Source: Promethearchaeota archaeon
Lineage (GTDB): Archaea > Asgardarchaeota > Lokiarchaeia > Sigynarchaeales > SOKP01
Reading direction: 5' to 3'
DNA: 64,000 nt
Assembly: GCA_013375495.1 (NCBI GenBank)
Contig: JABXKC010000005.1
Span: forward strand, 62,001 to 126,000
A program made the translations under genes and the position numbers. Of the stretch, positions 36,596 to 44,990 are shown in pieces; positions within the stretch are counted from its first letter, which is position 1; each line of letters begins with the position of its first letter. The notes below the pieces were generated by a model. The model saw only the letters and a list, made by a program, of their open reading frames with translations, had not been told where the DNA came from and made no database searches.

Positions 36596-38095
36596 ATGAA
36601 TGATGATGAAACATTCTTTGATGAAAATGAGGTTATCGATTATAGTAACATAGATCGAAAAGCTGATGCAGGATTAAGATGGAATTCAATCTCGCTAATA
36701 TATTCAACGATAACTAAAGTATTAATGATGTTAATTCTTGCCCGATTATTCACACCAGGAGAATATGGTGTGATGGGGTTAGTTTTAATCATCATTGGAT
36801 TTGGTATTTTGTTTTCGGATATTGGTGTTTCTGGGGCGATTATACATTATCAGAAGGTGTCTCAACAGCAATTATCTACATTATACTGGTTATCTTTTAT
36901 AATAGGATTTTCAATATTTTTAATTCTAATTTTAATAGCACCGTTAATATCCATGTTTTATAGTGAACCCGATTTAACACTTCTCATTAGAATTACTGCA
37001 ATAATATTTCTTATCACGCCTCTGGGGCAACAGTTTCAGACTTTATTTAGGAAAGAGTTGAAATTTAGAGCTCTTGCATATATTGAGATTTTTGATGCAA
37101 CTATTTTAATTTTAGTTTCCACAATATTAGCATTTTATAATTGGGGGGTTATTTCGGTCTTAATCGCCTATTTATGCAAGAGTTTTCTAAAATCTTCTAT
37201 AATATTCTTTATTGGATTAAAAATCTGGAAGCCAACATTTGAAATGAAGTTTTCTGAAATCAGCAAATTTCTATCATTTGGAATGTATCAAATGGGTGAG
37301 AGATCCCTAAACTATTTTAACTCAAATATAGATAAAATTTTAATCGGGAAATTCTTGGGAACAATTTCATTAGGTTATTATAATATAGCTTATAGTCTTA
37401 TCTTATACCCGATTACTTTAATTAATCCTATTTTTACCCGCGTTTCATTTCCATATTTTTCTAAGATACAAAATAATATAAAAATTTTAAAAGAAAAGTA
37501 TTTCGATCTCATAAACATTATTAGCTTCATCAACTTTCCAATATATCTTTTATTAATAGTTATTGCACCCTATTTTGTACCTTTATTATATGGCCCGCAA
37601 TGGTATCCTTCGATAATCTTAGTTCAGATTCTTTCAGTTGTGGGGATATTTAGATGTATTGGTAATCCAATCGGTTCGCTTTTACTTGCTAAAGGATATG
37701 CAAGGCTAGGATTTTTATGGAATGCAATTGTAACAATGATATTTCCTTTTATAGTATTACTCGGGATTATTTTTGGGGGAATTAATGGAGTAGCTCTTTT
37801 TATAATTCTTTCTGCCTCAATTTTTTTCTACTTTAATTACCGTTATCTAATAAGGAAAATATTAAATCCTTGTTTTAAGGAATTTCTAAAATCTTTTGGA
37901 ATAAATCTAATATTTAGTGTTTTAGCATCATTAGTCAGTTTATTAGGAGGATTTTTCTTTCAGACACCAATAATATTATATCAATTATTATATCATATTT
38001 TAATAGGTGGTATTGGATACATATGTTTGATATTTATCTTTAAGAGACAATTTCTAATGAATTTTATTAAACGATTTTTAAAAAAAAACCATTAA
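36596..38095 (+). CDS. Wzx-type flippase (MOP superfamily polysaccharide transporter)
   Basis: The 499-residue protein is hydrophobic with about 12-14 membrane segments. It has the usual N-terminal block of polysaccharide flippases (LILARLFTPGEYGVMGLVLI, and later SDIGVSGAIIHYQ) and FGMYQMGERSLNYFNSNIDKILIGKFLG in the middle. It would move a lipid-linked sugar unit across the membrane for surface glycan or N-glycan assembly. It is divergent from the GT56 gene. Confidence 0.88.
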   Translation: MNDDETFFDENEVIDYSNIDRKADAGLRWNSISLIYSTITKVLMMLILARLFTPGEYGVMGLVLIIIGFGILFSDIGVSGAIIHYQKVSQQQLSTLYWLSFIIGFSIFLILILIAPLISMFYSEPDLTLLIRITAIIFLITPLGQQFQTLFRKELKFRALAYIEIFDATILILVSTILAFYNWGVISVLIAYLCKSFLKSSIIFFIGLKIWKPTFEMKFSEISKFLSFGMYQMGERSLNYFNSNIDKILIGKFLGTISLGYYNIAYSLILYPITLINPIFTRVSFPYFSKIQNNIKILKEKYFDLINIISFINFPIYLLLIVIAPYFVPLLYGPQWYPSIILVQILSVVGIFRCIGNPIGSLLLAKGYARLGFLWNAIVTMIFPFIVLLGIIFGGINGVALFIILSASIFFYFNYRYLIRKILNPCFKEFLKSFGINLIFSVLASLVSLLGGFFFQTPIILYQLLYHILIGGIGYICLIFIFKRQFLMNFIKRFLKKNH

Positions 38096-38241
38096 ATGCC
38101 TTAACTTAAGTTAGAATCAATTTTAGTTTTTTTAAAATTGGTTTGAGTCTTATAACTTTCCAAAATTAATATAAACTCTTAAAAGGTAAAAACCAACCTT
38201 ATTTTTTATATTATTTAATCGAATCGCAATTAATTTTAATT

Positions 38242-39228
38242 TTATCTACTAAAGGCTTTAAATAGTTTATTAAAATTGTTTCTTTTCAAAATCTTCATTA
38301 TATTTTCAAGTAAAATGTATTTGATTGTATTTTTTGAATCAATTAGAGCAATAACCAGTTTAACATAATCTATTAATGAAATTCTTGAATAATTCTTAGA
38401 TTTTTTAAAGTATATTACTGCTCGTTTAATATTTTTATTCCTAAGAAACGATCTTGAAATTTCTAAATAATGTCGTTTGTATATTTCTTTCTGTAAGTTT
38501 ATCGGCAAATTCTCAATATCTTTTTCATATTTCTTTAAAAATTTTTCTTTTGTTATAATTAAATTTTCAGGATTAGTGATATACGCGTTATCATTAATAT
38601 TTATTTTAACTAGATTCTGATTTACATAAGCAATTTTGTATTTTTTAAAAAACCGCATTAATAATTCCCAATCTTGATGTCGCAAGAATGTGATATCAAA
38701 CCCATTAAGTTCATTTAAGATTGCTCTTCTTATTAACAAAGTAGAACCTGCAGCAATAGGGTTTTCCTTTAATAAAAGTTTAATTTTTAAGTTTCCATGG
38801 CTCGAGTTTAAATGGGTGGAATTCAATTTGTTATTTCTATATTTTGAATATCCGCAGTATACTGCTCCCCAAGAATTATCAAGTTTTTCTAGTAAATTTA
38901 TTTGTAATTCCAGTTTTTTTTCTAAAAATTCATCATCGTCATCTAAAAAAGCAATATATTTTGAGGCGGAATAAAAAATTCCAGTATTACGTGCTACAGC
39001 ACCATTTAAATTATTTTTATGTTTTAAATATATTATTTTATTATTATTCCGATACTTACTCATCAATTTTTCATTAAGTTTTCTGTACTTACTTTTCTCA
39101 TCATTATCATCGACCACGATTATTTCAAGATTATCCATGGTCTGATTTAGTACAGATTTAATGGCTCTTTCTAATGTAGTATTTCTTTTGTATGTAGGGA
39201 TAATTACACTAACAATAGTTTTACTCAC
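38242..39228 (-). CDS. GT2-family glycosyltransferase
   Basis: The 328-residue protein has the GT2 fold start (SVIIPTYKRNTTLERAIKSVL), the VVDDNDEKS loop, the IAFLDDDDEFLEKKL metal-binding DxD region near residue 95 and AAGSTLLIRRAIL near 155. It starts at GTG 39228 after a clear GGAGG site. There is no membrane segment, so it acts on the cytoplasmic face. The sugar donor is not determined by sequence. Confidence 0.88.
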   Translation of the reverse strand: MSKTIVSVIIPTYKRNTTLERAIKSVLNQTMDNLEIIVVDDNDEKSKYRKLNEKLMSKYRNNNKIIYLKHKNNLNGAVARNTGIFYSASKYIAFLDDDDEFLEKKLELQINLLEKLDNSWGAVYCGYSKYRNNKLNSTHLNSSHGNLKIKLLLKENPIAAGSTLLIRRAILNELNGFDITFLRHQDWELLMRFFKKYKIAYVNQNLVKININDNAYITNPENLIITKEKFLKKYEKDIENLPINLQKEIYKRHYLEISRSFLRNKNIKRAVIYFKKSKNYSRISLIDYVKLVIALIDSKNTIKYILLENIMKILKRNNFNKLFKAFSR

Positions 39229-39458
39229 GCTAAATCCTCCGCTATATACAAATAAACTAATAAAACTTTTTAATTTTTTGAATACAAAAGCCTAGATTAT
39301 GGCAGGATTTTTTTTTCATATTATCTAAAACATTAATATAATCTTAGATAAAGATAAACATATTATCTAATTTATTTTTTAGTAATTGTTCCTCAGTACT
39401 GCTCATAGAATTCTTAGTCTGCTTGTATCTTATAAACTAAAAATTTTAAATATCAGTT

Positions 39459-40136
39459 TTATTTAATGTTCATAAAATTAATGCTTTTTCTATTCCGATA
39501 TAACCATGTCTTTTTTTTTATTAATATCAACTTTTCTAAAATACCACCTAGCACAGTTCTTTTTAAAAGTAGTATCTTTTTATATCCTAAAATAGATAAA
39601 ATGGCAACTCGATGATGACCATCTAATAAATAGATCACCCCGTTTTTATTTACAACCCTCACTGGATCTATGGATGGTTCGAAACTATATTTTTTAATTG
39701 ATTCAACTAAATTGAAATAATAGGAAATTCTCTGTCGAATAGCTTGTTTAATTAGATCTTCATTTTTTAGTATTGTATTCTGATTTATAAATAAATTCTT
39801 TTCCTTGAATAATTTTTCAACTGCTATATATAGAGGACCTTTAAACCATCCACCCTTTACTTTAGGAATTTTCCAAGCATTTTTATGCAAGAAAGTATTG
39901 TAGAACCAATTATAAAATAAAATATTTGCTTTTTCTGGCTGTTTAAGGTATACTTTAAAAAATTCATAAGGTGGAAAGTAACTGATATCTTTACCGCCAA
40001 AACCCAGCAAATCTGAAAATTCGATATCTTTTTGGCAATTGATTTTGTTAATTTCAACCATCTTAGGTGTAAAGGCTAAGGAAACATAGAGTTTGTTAAT
40101 AAAACTCTTGATTAAATGGTTTAATTGAGTTTTCAT
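39459..40136 (-). CDS. ParB/Srx-like domain protein of a glycan cluster
   Basis: The 225-residue protein ends in a ParB N-terminal-like domain with IYLLDGHHRVAILSILGYKKI near residue 170. The GHHR motif binds nucleotide phosphate in this superfamily. The first 150 residues are not recognisable. It overlaps the upstream methyltransferase by four bases (ATGA), so the two are translated together. In surface-glycan clusters such proteins may be kinases or phosphate-handling enzymes; the actual reaction is unknown. Confidence 0.68.
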   Translation of the reverse strand: MKTQLNHLIKSFINKLYVSLAFTPKMVEINKINCQKDIEFSDLLGFGGKDISYFPPYEFFKVYLKQPEKANILFYNWFYNTFLHKNAWKIPKVKGGWFKGPLYIAVEKLFKEKNLFINQNTILKNEDLIKQAIRQRISYYFNLVESIKKYSFEPSIDPVRVVNKNGVIYLLDGHHRVAILSILGYKKILLLKRTVLGGILEKLILIKKKTWLYRNRKSINFMNIK

Positions 40137-40801
40137 GTTTTAACATCACATCTAAGCATTGTATATCTTGAAGATTTACCCAATACAATGATTTTAAATT
40201 TTTCTCCGAGTAAAGTTTTAATGAACTGCATATTTGGCATAAGACTCCACCTATGTCCTCTAATCTTTCTTAAATAACACTTCCCCGTGATTCTTCTTAA
40301 TTTAAAATTCTTTGTAATTGTCCAAGGAATGTTTGGGAAAGGTGAGATAGCCATTTCAAGAAATAAAGTTTCTTTTGTCACTTTCTTTAACGATAAAAGT
40401 GAGGAGATTAAATCAGGTACTTCAGTGACAACTGAAAAACAAAATACAATATCAAATTGCCCTAATTCACAAATTTTTAATATATCTAATTTCTTAAAAT
40501 CTATTTTTAAATCTTTTATCTCAGACAAGATTCTAGCCTGATATAGTCTATCCTCTCTAATATCAATACCTGTTACTTCGAAAGCCCCATGTTTTTTAGC
40601 TTCAAAACAATGCAATCCTGAATTACAACCTACATCTAATACTGACTTACCGCTAAGATCACCAAGATCCAATAACTTTAGCCTTAAAGCAGTATCAAAA
40701 TTACCAGAAGTCACTATATCATCAATAATGTGAATGGATTGATACCATTTTTGAGAAAAAGCCCATTCCTTAATTTTTTCTTTTGTCCATTTAGTTGTCA
40801 T
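40133..40801 (-). CDS. Class I SAM-dependent methyltransferase
   Basis: The protein of about 222 residues has the SAM motif SVLDVGCNSGLHCFEAKKHG near residue 55, the acidic VTGIDIRED turn and FDIVFCFSVVTEVPDL near 115. The layout resembles small-molecule methyltransferases related to CmoB. I set the start at ATG 40801, which follows a GAGG site; a longer frame from TTG 40819 is possible. Its stop overlaps the start of the ParB-like gene by four bases. Confidence 0.82.
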   Translation of the reverse strand: MTTKWTKEKIKEWAFSQKWYQSIHIIDDIVTSGNFDTALRLKLLDLGDLSGKSVLDVGCNSGLHCFEAKKHGAFEVTGIDIREDRLYQARILSEIKDLKIDFKKLDILKICELGQFDIVFCFSVVTEVPDLISSLLSLKKVTKETLFLEMAISPFPNIPWTITKNFKLRRITGKCYLRKIRGHRWSLMPNMQFIKTLLGEKFKIIVLGKSSRYTMLRCDVKT

Positions 40802-40952
40802 AGTTAAGATTATCCTCAATAATTTTTAAAACAAAACTTGAACTAGAGACTCATATTCTATAATAGTAATGTTTTTTAAAAAAGATAACTAAAGTAGAGG
40901 GAGCTCGCTCATCGTAACTAAAAGAAAAAAAGATCTAGTTTATAATTGTAGT

Positions 40953-42926
40953 TTATAATATCTTCCATACTAACAAATGCTGAGTTGAAAAAACGGGTTC
41001 TAATTCTGATTTATATAAAGATTGGATTAAGGTCCATTGATTTCCTTCATGCGAAAAAACCCTATTTATAGAAATGATATACTGCACATTATATTCAGAT
41101 CGCACTAGATCACGATCTCTTTCAATTGTCATATTTAAGTGGATTATTTGTCTTCTTATGAGCTCTAAAGGAGATGTTTCAAAATAATAAGAAACATATT
41201 CAGGGCGATATATAAAAAATCGTTGCTTAATGATGTTGGAAAGTAAGAGTGAAAACATTGTACCTTCAATAACTTCTTTTGGCTTTAATAGATCATACCA
41301 TAAAGCTTTGCCAATATTTGAACGCGCGTAAAAGGTTGGTAATAGTGATATGCTAGATATTCTTTCTGCTATATATATATCAGTAGTAAAGATCAATCCA
41401 TCTATTTCTTCATTTTGAAAATAATATATAATTCCGATTTCTTCGTCAGTTAAATATCTATTTTCCCATGGATAGGGGCTGCTACTGAGACCAGCTCTAT
41501 TAGTCTCTATAGTTGTTATTGAAAATATTAAAATCGAAATTGTCAATATAAGAATCCAGATCTCCTTTTTCATCTTAAGAGAATCAAGAGAAATTTTTGA
41601 AAAATTTAGAGTTCTATACTTTTTTGTTATGAAAACAAAAAGCAATAAGATTAAAGAAATAAATGACAATACATAGACAAACCAAAGATCAATTTTAGTA
41701 GAAAATTCGACTTTTATAAAGGAATACCCTATTGAAATAAATAAGAGAATAGCAAGCAAAAGCCAACTTGATGTTTCAGAATAGGTTGAAATAAACTTTT
41801 TAATAAAAATTATTCCGTATACCGAGAAAATAATTAGAATTGGGAAAAAGATTACTATAGAATAAAAGGTATAAGGGAGCAGAAATGAAAAAGGAATAAT
41901 AAAAAGGATTAAATAGTACTTTTGAAGCAATTGCCGATTGTAATTAAGTCGAGCATTCTTTTTATCATAATGTTTTAATAATTTAGCTAGTTCATATAGC
42001 GTTATTATTACCCCTACTGGGAAAAAAATAGAAATTACTCCTAAATTCCATACATAAAACCAGCTAAGTAATATACCCATCCCGAACAATGTATTCACAT
42101 CAAAAAAAGGGGAAAATGTTTGGTCTGGATCGAGACTCGACAATAAATCAAAACCAACTGCATTTAATAATTCTAATCCAATAAAAAACGCAATAATACT
42201 TAGCGGAAGAATTAAAAATACAGTTAATTTGTACAGTAAATTTTTATATTTTCGAATAAATTTGTACTGTAAATTTTTAATTTTTCGGATTAAAGCTGTA
42301 AATATCATAATTACTATTGTTATAAATGTAGCTACCCAAAGTTTGTGCGCTAGAGCACCAATAATGAGGAGTAAAAACATAAAAACTATGGCTTTAAATG
42401 CTTTAATCGAATTAGTTATTATTTTTATATTTAAATTCAAAGCATATATCATGATAATTGTAATAATAACTCTGGTACTAACGGTCATAACAACATTACC
42501 AAGCATATACTGAGAAAGGATAATAGCCGTTACAAATATAAATCGGCTCCATTCTTCTTTAAATAGTATATTTCCCAGATTGCGAGAGCTTTTATAAATG
42601 ATTAAGATGAGAATAATATTGAAGGTTAATATCGCTTCAGCTATACCAAAGATGCCAAAAGAAACAAATTCTAGAAAGCTCATTATAAAAGCAAGAATTA
42701 AAGGAACTCCTATAGCACGATGAGAAAAAGGATAATACCCAAAGTAAGAGAGGGGGGAGATTAACCACGTGTTATTAGAAAATAATGCTCCTTCTCTTAG
42801 AGCATTTGCCATCCATATCACTTGAAAACTATCTGTTCCATAGATTCGTGGATATTGGGTTAATGGAAAAATGATAGCTATTAAAACAAGGCTGTAATAA
42901 TAGACACGGGTTGTTTTAAATTTCAT
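40953..42926 (-). CDS. GT-C-like multi-spanning membrane glycosyltransferase, putative
   Basis: The protein of about 657 residues has some 12 membrane segments over its first 480 residues. After the first segment there is a short outer loop with YGTDSFQ, an acidic position like the catalytic loop of GT-C enzymes. The last 170 residues form a soluble, probably extracellular domain (from LTDEEIGIIYYFQ to VFSTQHLLVWKIL). Such enzymes use polyprenol-linked sugars. A decayed copy of the C-terminal domain is at 52690-53072. Start chosen at ATG 42926; TTG 42941 is upstream in frame. Confidence 0.65.
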   Translation of the reverse strand: MKFKTTRVYYYSLVLIAIIFPLTQYPRIYGTDSFQVIWMANALREGALFSNNTWLISPLSYFGYYPFSHRAIGVPLILAFIMSFLEFVSFGIFGIAEAILTFNIILILIIYKSSRNLGNILFKEEWSRFIFVTAIILSQYMLGNVVMTVSTRVIITIIMIYALNLNIKIITNSIKAFKAIVFMFLLLIIGALAHKLWVATFITIVIMIFTALIRKIKNLQYKFIRKYKNLLYKLTVFLILPLSIIAFFIGLELLNAVGFDLLSSLDPDQTFSPFFDVNTLFGMGILLSWFYVWNLGVISIFFPVGVIITLYELAKLLKHYDKKNARLNYNRQLLQKYYLILFIIPFSFLLPYTFYSIVIFFPILIIFSVYGIIFIKKFISTYSETSSWLLLAILLFISIGYSFIKVEFSTKIDLWFVYVLSFISLILLLFVFITKKYRTLNFSKISLDSLKMKKEIWILILTISILIFSITTIETNRAGLSSSPYPWENRYLTDEEIGIIYYFQNEEIDGLIFTTDIYIAERISSISLLPTFYARSNIGKALWYDLLKPKEVIEGTMFSLLLSNIIKQRFFIYRPEYVSYYFETSPLELIRRQIIHLNMTIERDRDLVRSEYNVQYIISINRVFSHEGNQWTLIQSLYKSELEPVFSTQHLLVWKIL

Positions 42927-42941
42927 AAAATTAATGATCAA

Positions 42942-43508
42942 CTAATCTTATACAATGAATTATTATTATTATTTATTTTAAATTTAACCTAACCTAATAT
43001 CTCAATTTTCGCAAATTTGCAATCTTGTTGTTTAATAGATAATTAAGATGGTTTATTGATTGAATAGATTGTAATATATTCTATTTTAACAACCTTTTGA
43101 CAAACTAACTTCTTAGATTTATTTTTTTGTGCATTTGTGTACGACTTTTTCCTAGGCTTTTATTCTGTATAGGATTGATTCCGAATAATTATCAAGACTA
43201 AATAAAAACCCATTTATATATTATTTAATATAATTTGAAATTGACGTAATATCAGTAGAAATTGAACAGATTCAGATAACATTGCTTCTATTATCGTTGC
43301 GGTTAAACCTTCATTTTTAGATGTCAACAAGAAAATCTTTGATTAATTGTAATACTTATTTAATTTATTGTTGGGAATTTTTCTTAAATATGTAATAACA
43401 TTATAAAGATTTCTTTTTTCACCTTTTTTTTGAGAGAGGTTTTCATTGGACCATCTCCCTAATAAAAACGCAATTAAGCTTCTTAATTTATCCTGTTAAT
43501 AAGGATAA
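42942..43508. other. 567-bp AT-rich spacer without a supported gene
   Basis: No gene, RNA or repeat could be supported. A short plus-strand stretch at about 43270-43346 reads as some 25 codons ending in TAA (including IASIIVAVKPSFLD) and could be a gene remnant, but I do not recognise it. The rest is AT-rich. Confidence 0.35.
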
Positions 43509-44693
43509 TTATAATAATTTTTGGTATAATTCAATTAAATCCTGAGTTAAGTTTTGCCATGTATACAATTTTGAATATTCGAGAATCTTTCTTGAATCCC
43601 ATTTTTCTTCTAACCCTTTAAAAATATTTTTAGCAAGTTCTTTTTCATCTTCAGGTTGTGATAAAATACCATAATGAGGAGAATTAATTACATCTGGTAT
43701 CCCGCCTACTTTTGTACCTATAAAAGGTTTGCCACATCCTAATGACTCAAACATTACAGTAGGATTGCCTTCAAATAAACTTGAGGATACAAAAAAGTCA
43801 CAAGCTCCAAACCAATAGACTAATTCGTTGTGTGGTTTTCTTCCTAAAAGTTTCACATAATCATCTAATTTATACTTTGAGATTAATTTCTTTAGATTTC
43901 CTTCTTCTGTTCCCTCACCGATAATTAGACACAAAAAATCTTTTCTAGATTTTGAAAGAATATTTAGCGCTTTAATTAGAATATCGTAACCTTTAACCTT
44001 CTCTAAATTACCTACAGATAATATTATTCTTCTCTGATCTAATAGATTTAAAATCTTTTTCGCTTTTAGTTTTTCTATATAATAAAAAATTAAGGAAGAA
44101 AACCCATTAGGAAACACATACACATCTTTCTTAATTCCTAATTTTATTAGATATTCTCGATTTTTTAAGCTAACTGTAATTAATCTATCTGCATTCATAA
44201 AAACTTCTCGCAATCTATCCCTCCAATGTTTATCACGAAATGGTAGATCATAAACATCATAACCATGTCCAGTAATCACTAAGGGTTTCTTGTATTTTTC
44301 CTTGACTTTCATTCCAGCATACCCAGCAGACCATCCAAAATGTGCATGAATAATATCAAACTTGATTTTTCTCGTTTTAAGGATTTTTAAAACAGCCTTA
44401 GCATGTTTATGGCCTAAAAATTTATAAAAAAAATTTAAGGGAAGGTACCATAAAGGGACAAGAATAACTTCAACATTCTCTGGTATATTAGTATAATCAA
44501 TGGAATATCTCTTGCTGTGCTTCCTTCTAGATTTGAAGAAAGGTAAAGGAATAATATTGGACAATTCAGCAATTGGTTTATAACGAACCAATACAAAAAT
44601 CTTATTAAATTCCTTTGATATTATCTCGATTGGATCTTTGATAAAACTATTATATGTATGACACAAAACTAAAAGATTTGTTTTATTCATCAT
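43509..44693 (-). CDS. GT4-family glycosyltransferase
   Basis: The 394-residue protein has the GT-B fold of family GT4. The DIIHAHFGWSAGYAG segment lies near residue 115, VITGHGYDVYDLPF near 140, ILSVGNLEKVKGYDILIKAL near 230 and the donor-site block LFEGNPTVMFESLGCGKPFIGTKVGG near 315. It uses a nucleotide sugar, donor not determined. The first 12 codons and the upstream sequence are part of a 267-bp direct repeat shared with 48343-48609. Confidence 0.9.
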   Translation of the reverse strand: MMNKTNLLVLCHTYNSFIKDPIEIISKEFNKIFVLVRYKPIAELSNIIPLPFFKSRRKHSKRYSIDYTNIPENVEVILVPLWYLPLNFFYKFLGHKHAKAVLKILKTRKIKFDIIHAHFGWSAGYAGMKVKEKYKKPLVITGHGYDVYDLPFRDKHWRDRLREVFMNADRLITVSLKNREYLIKLGIKKDVYVFPNGFSSLIFYYIEKLKAKKILNLLDQRRIILSVGNLEKVKGYDILIKALNILSKSRKDFLCLIIGEGTEEGNLKKLISKYKLDDYVKLLGRKPHNELVYWFGACDFFVSSSLFEGNPTVMFESLGCGKPFIGTKVGGIPDVINSPHYGILSQPEDEKELAKNIFKGLEEKWDSRKILEYSKLYTWQNLTQDLIELYQKLL

Positions 44694-44923
44694 TTTTAAC
44701 TTTTAATTCCTATTTCTTTTTTCTAAGGATCACACAAATAACAAATTGAGTACCCCTTCCTAAATTCTATTATGTTTAAATTAAATTAAAATTTTATTAA
44801 AAGAGTTTTAAAATTAAAAAATTTCAGTAATCTACTCCTTTAATGCGTATATTGAACTAAAATTTACTTATTTTCTTTTGTTAACTAATTTTGCTGGAAC
44901 ACCTGCTACAATTGAAAAAGGTT
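44657..44923. repeat. 267-bp perfect direct repeat, copy 1
   Basis: This stretch is identical, base for base as far as I can read, to 48343-48609, with an offset of 3686. It contains the first 12 codons of the GT4 gene, its upstream region and the last codons of an acyltransferase. The flanks differ on both sides. No terminal inverted repeat or transposase is associated. Confidence 0.95.
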
Positions 44924-44990
44924 CAACGTCTTTTGTTACAACACTTCCAACAGCAATTATTGAACCAGTTCCTATATTTTTGCTTGCATC
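44868..44990 (-). pseudogene. C-terminal tail of a hexapeptide acyltransferase
   Basis: A minus-strand frame ending at 44868 reads [20 protein letters not shown] and then [17 protein letters not shown]. This is the standard end of left-handed beta-helix sugar O-acetyltransferases. The rest of the gene is missing: the LamG-type gene is joined to it near 44990. Half of the tail is inside the 267-bp repeat and recurs at 48554-48609. Confidence 0.75.
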
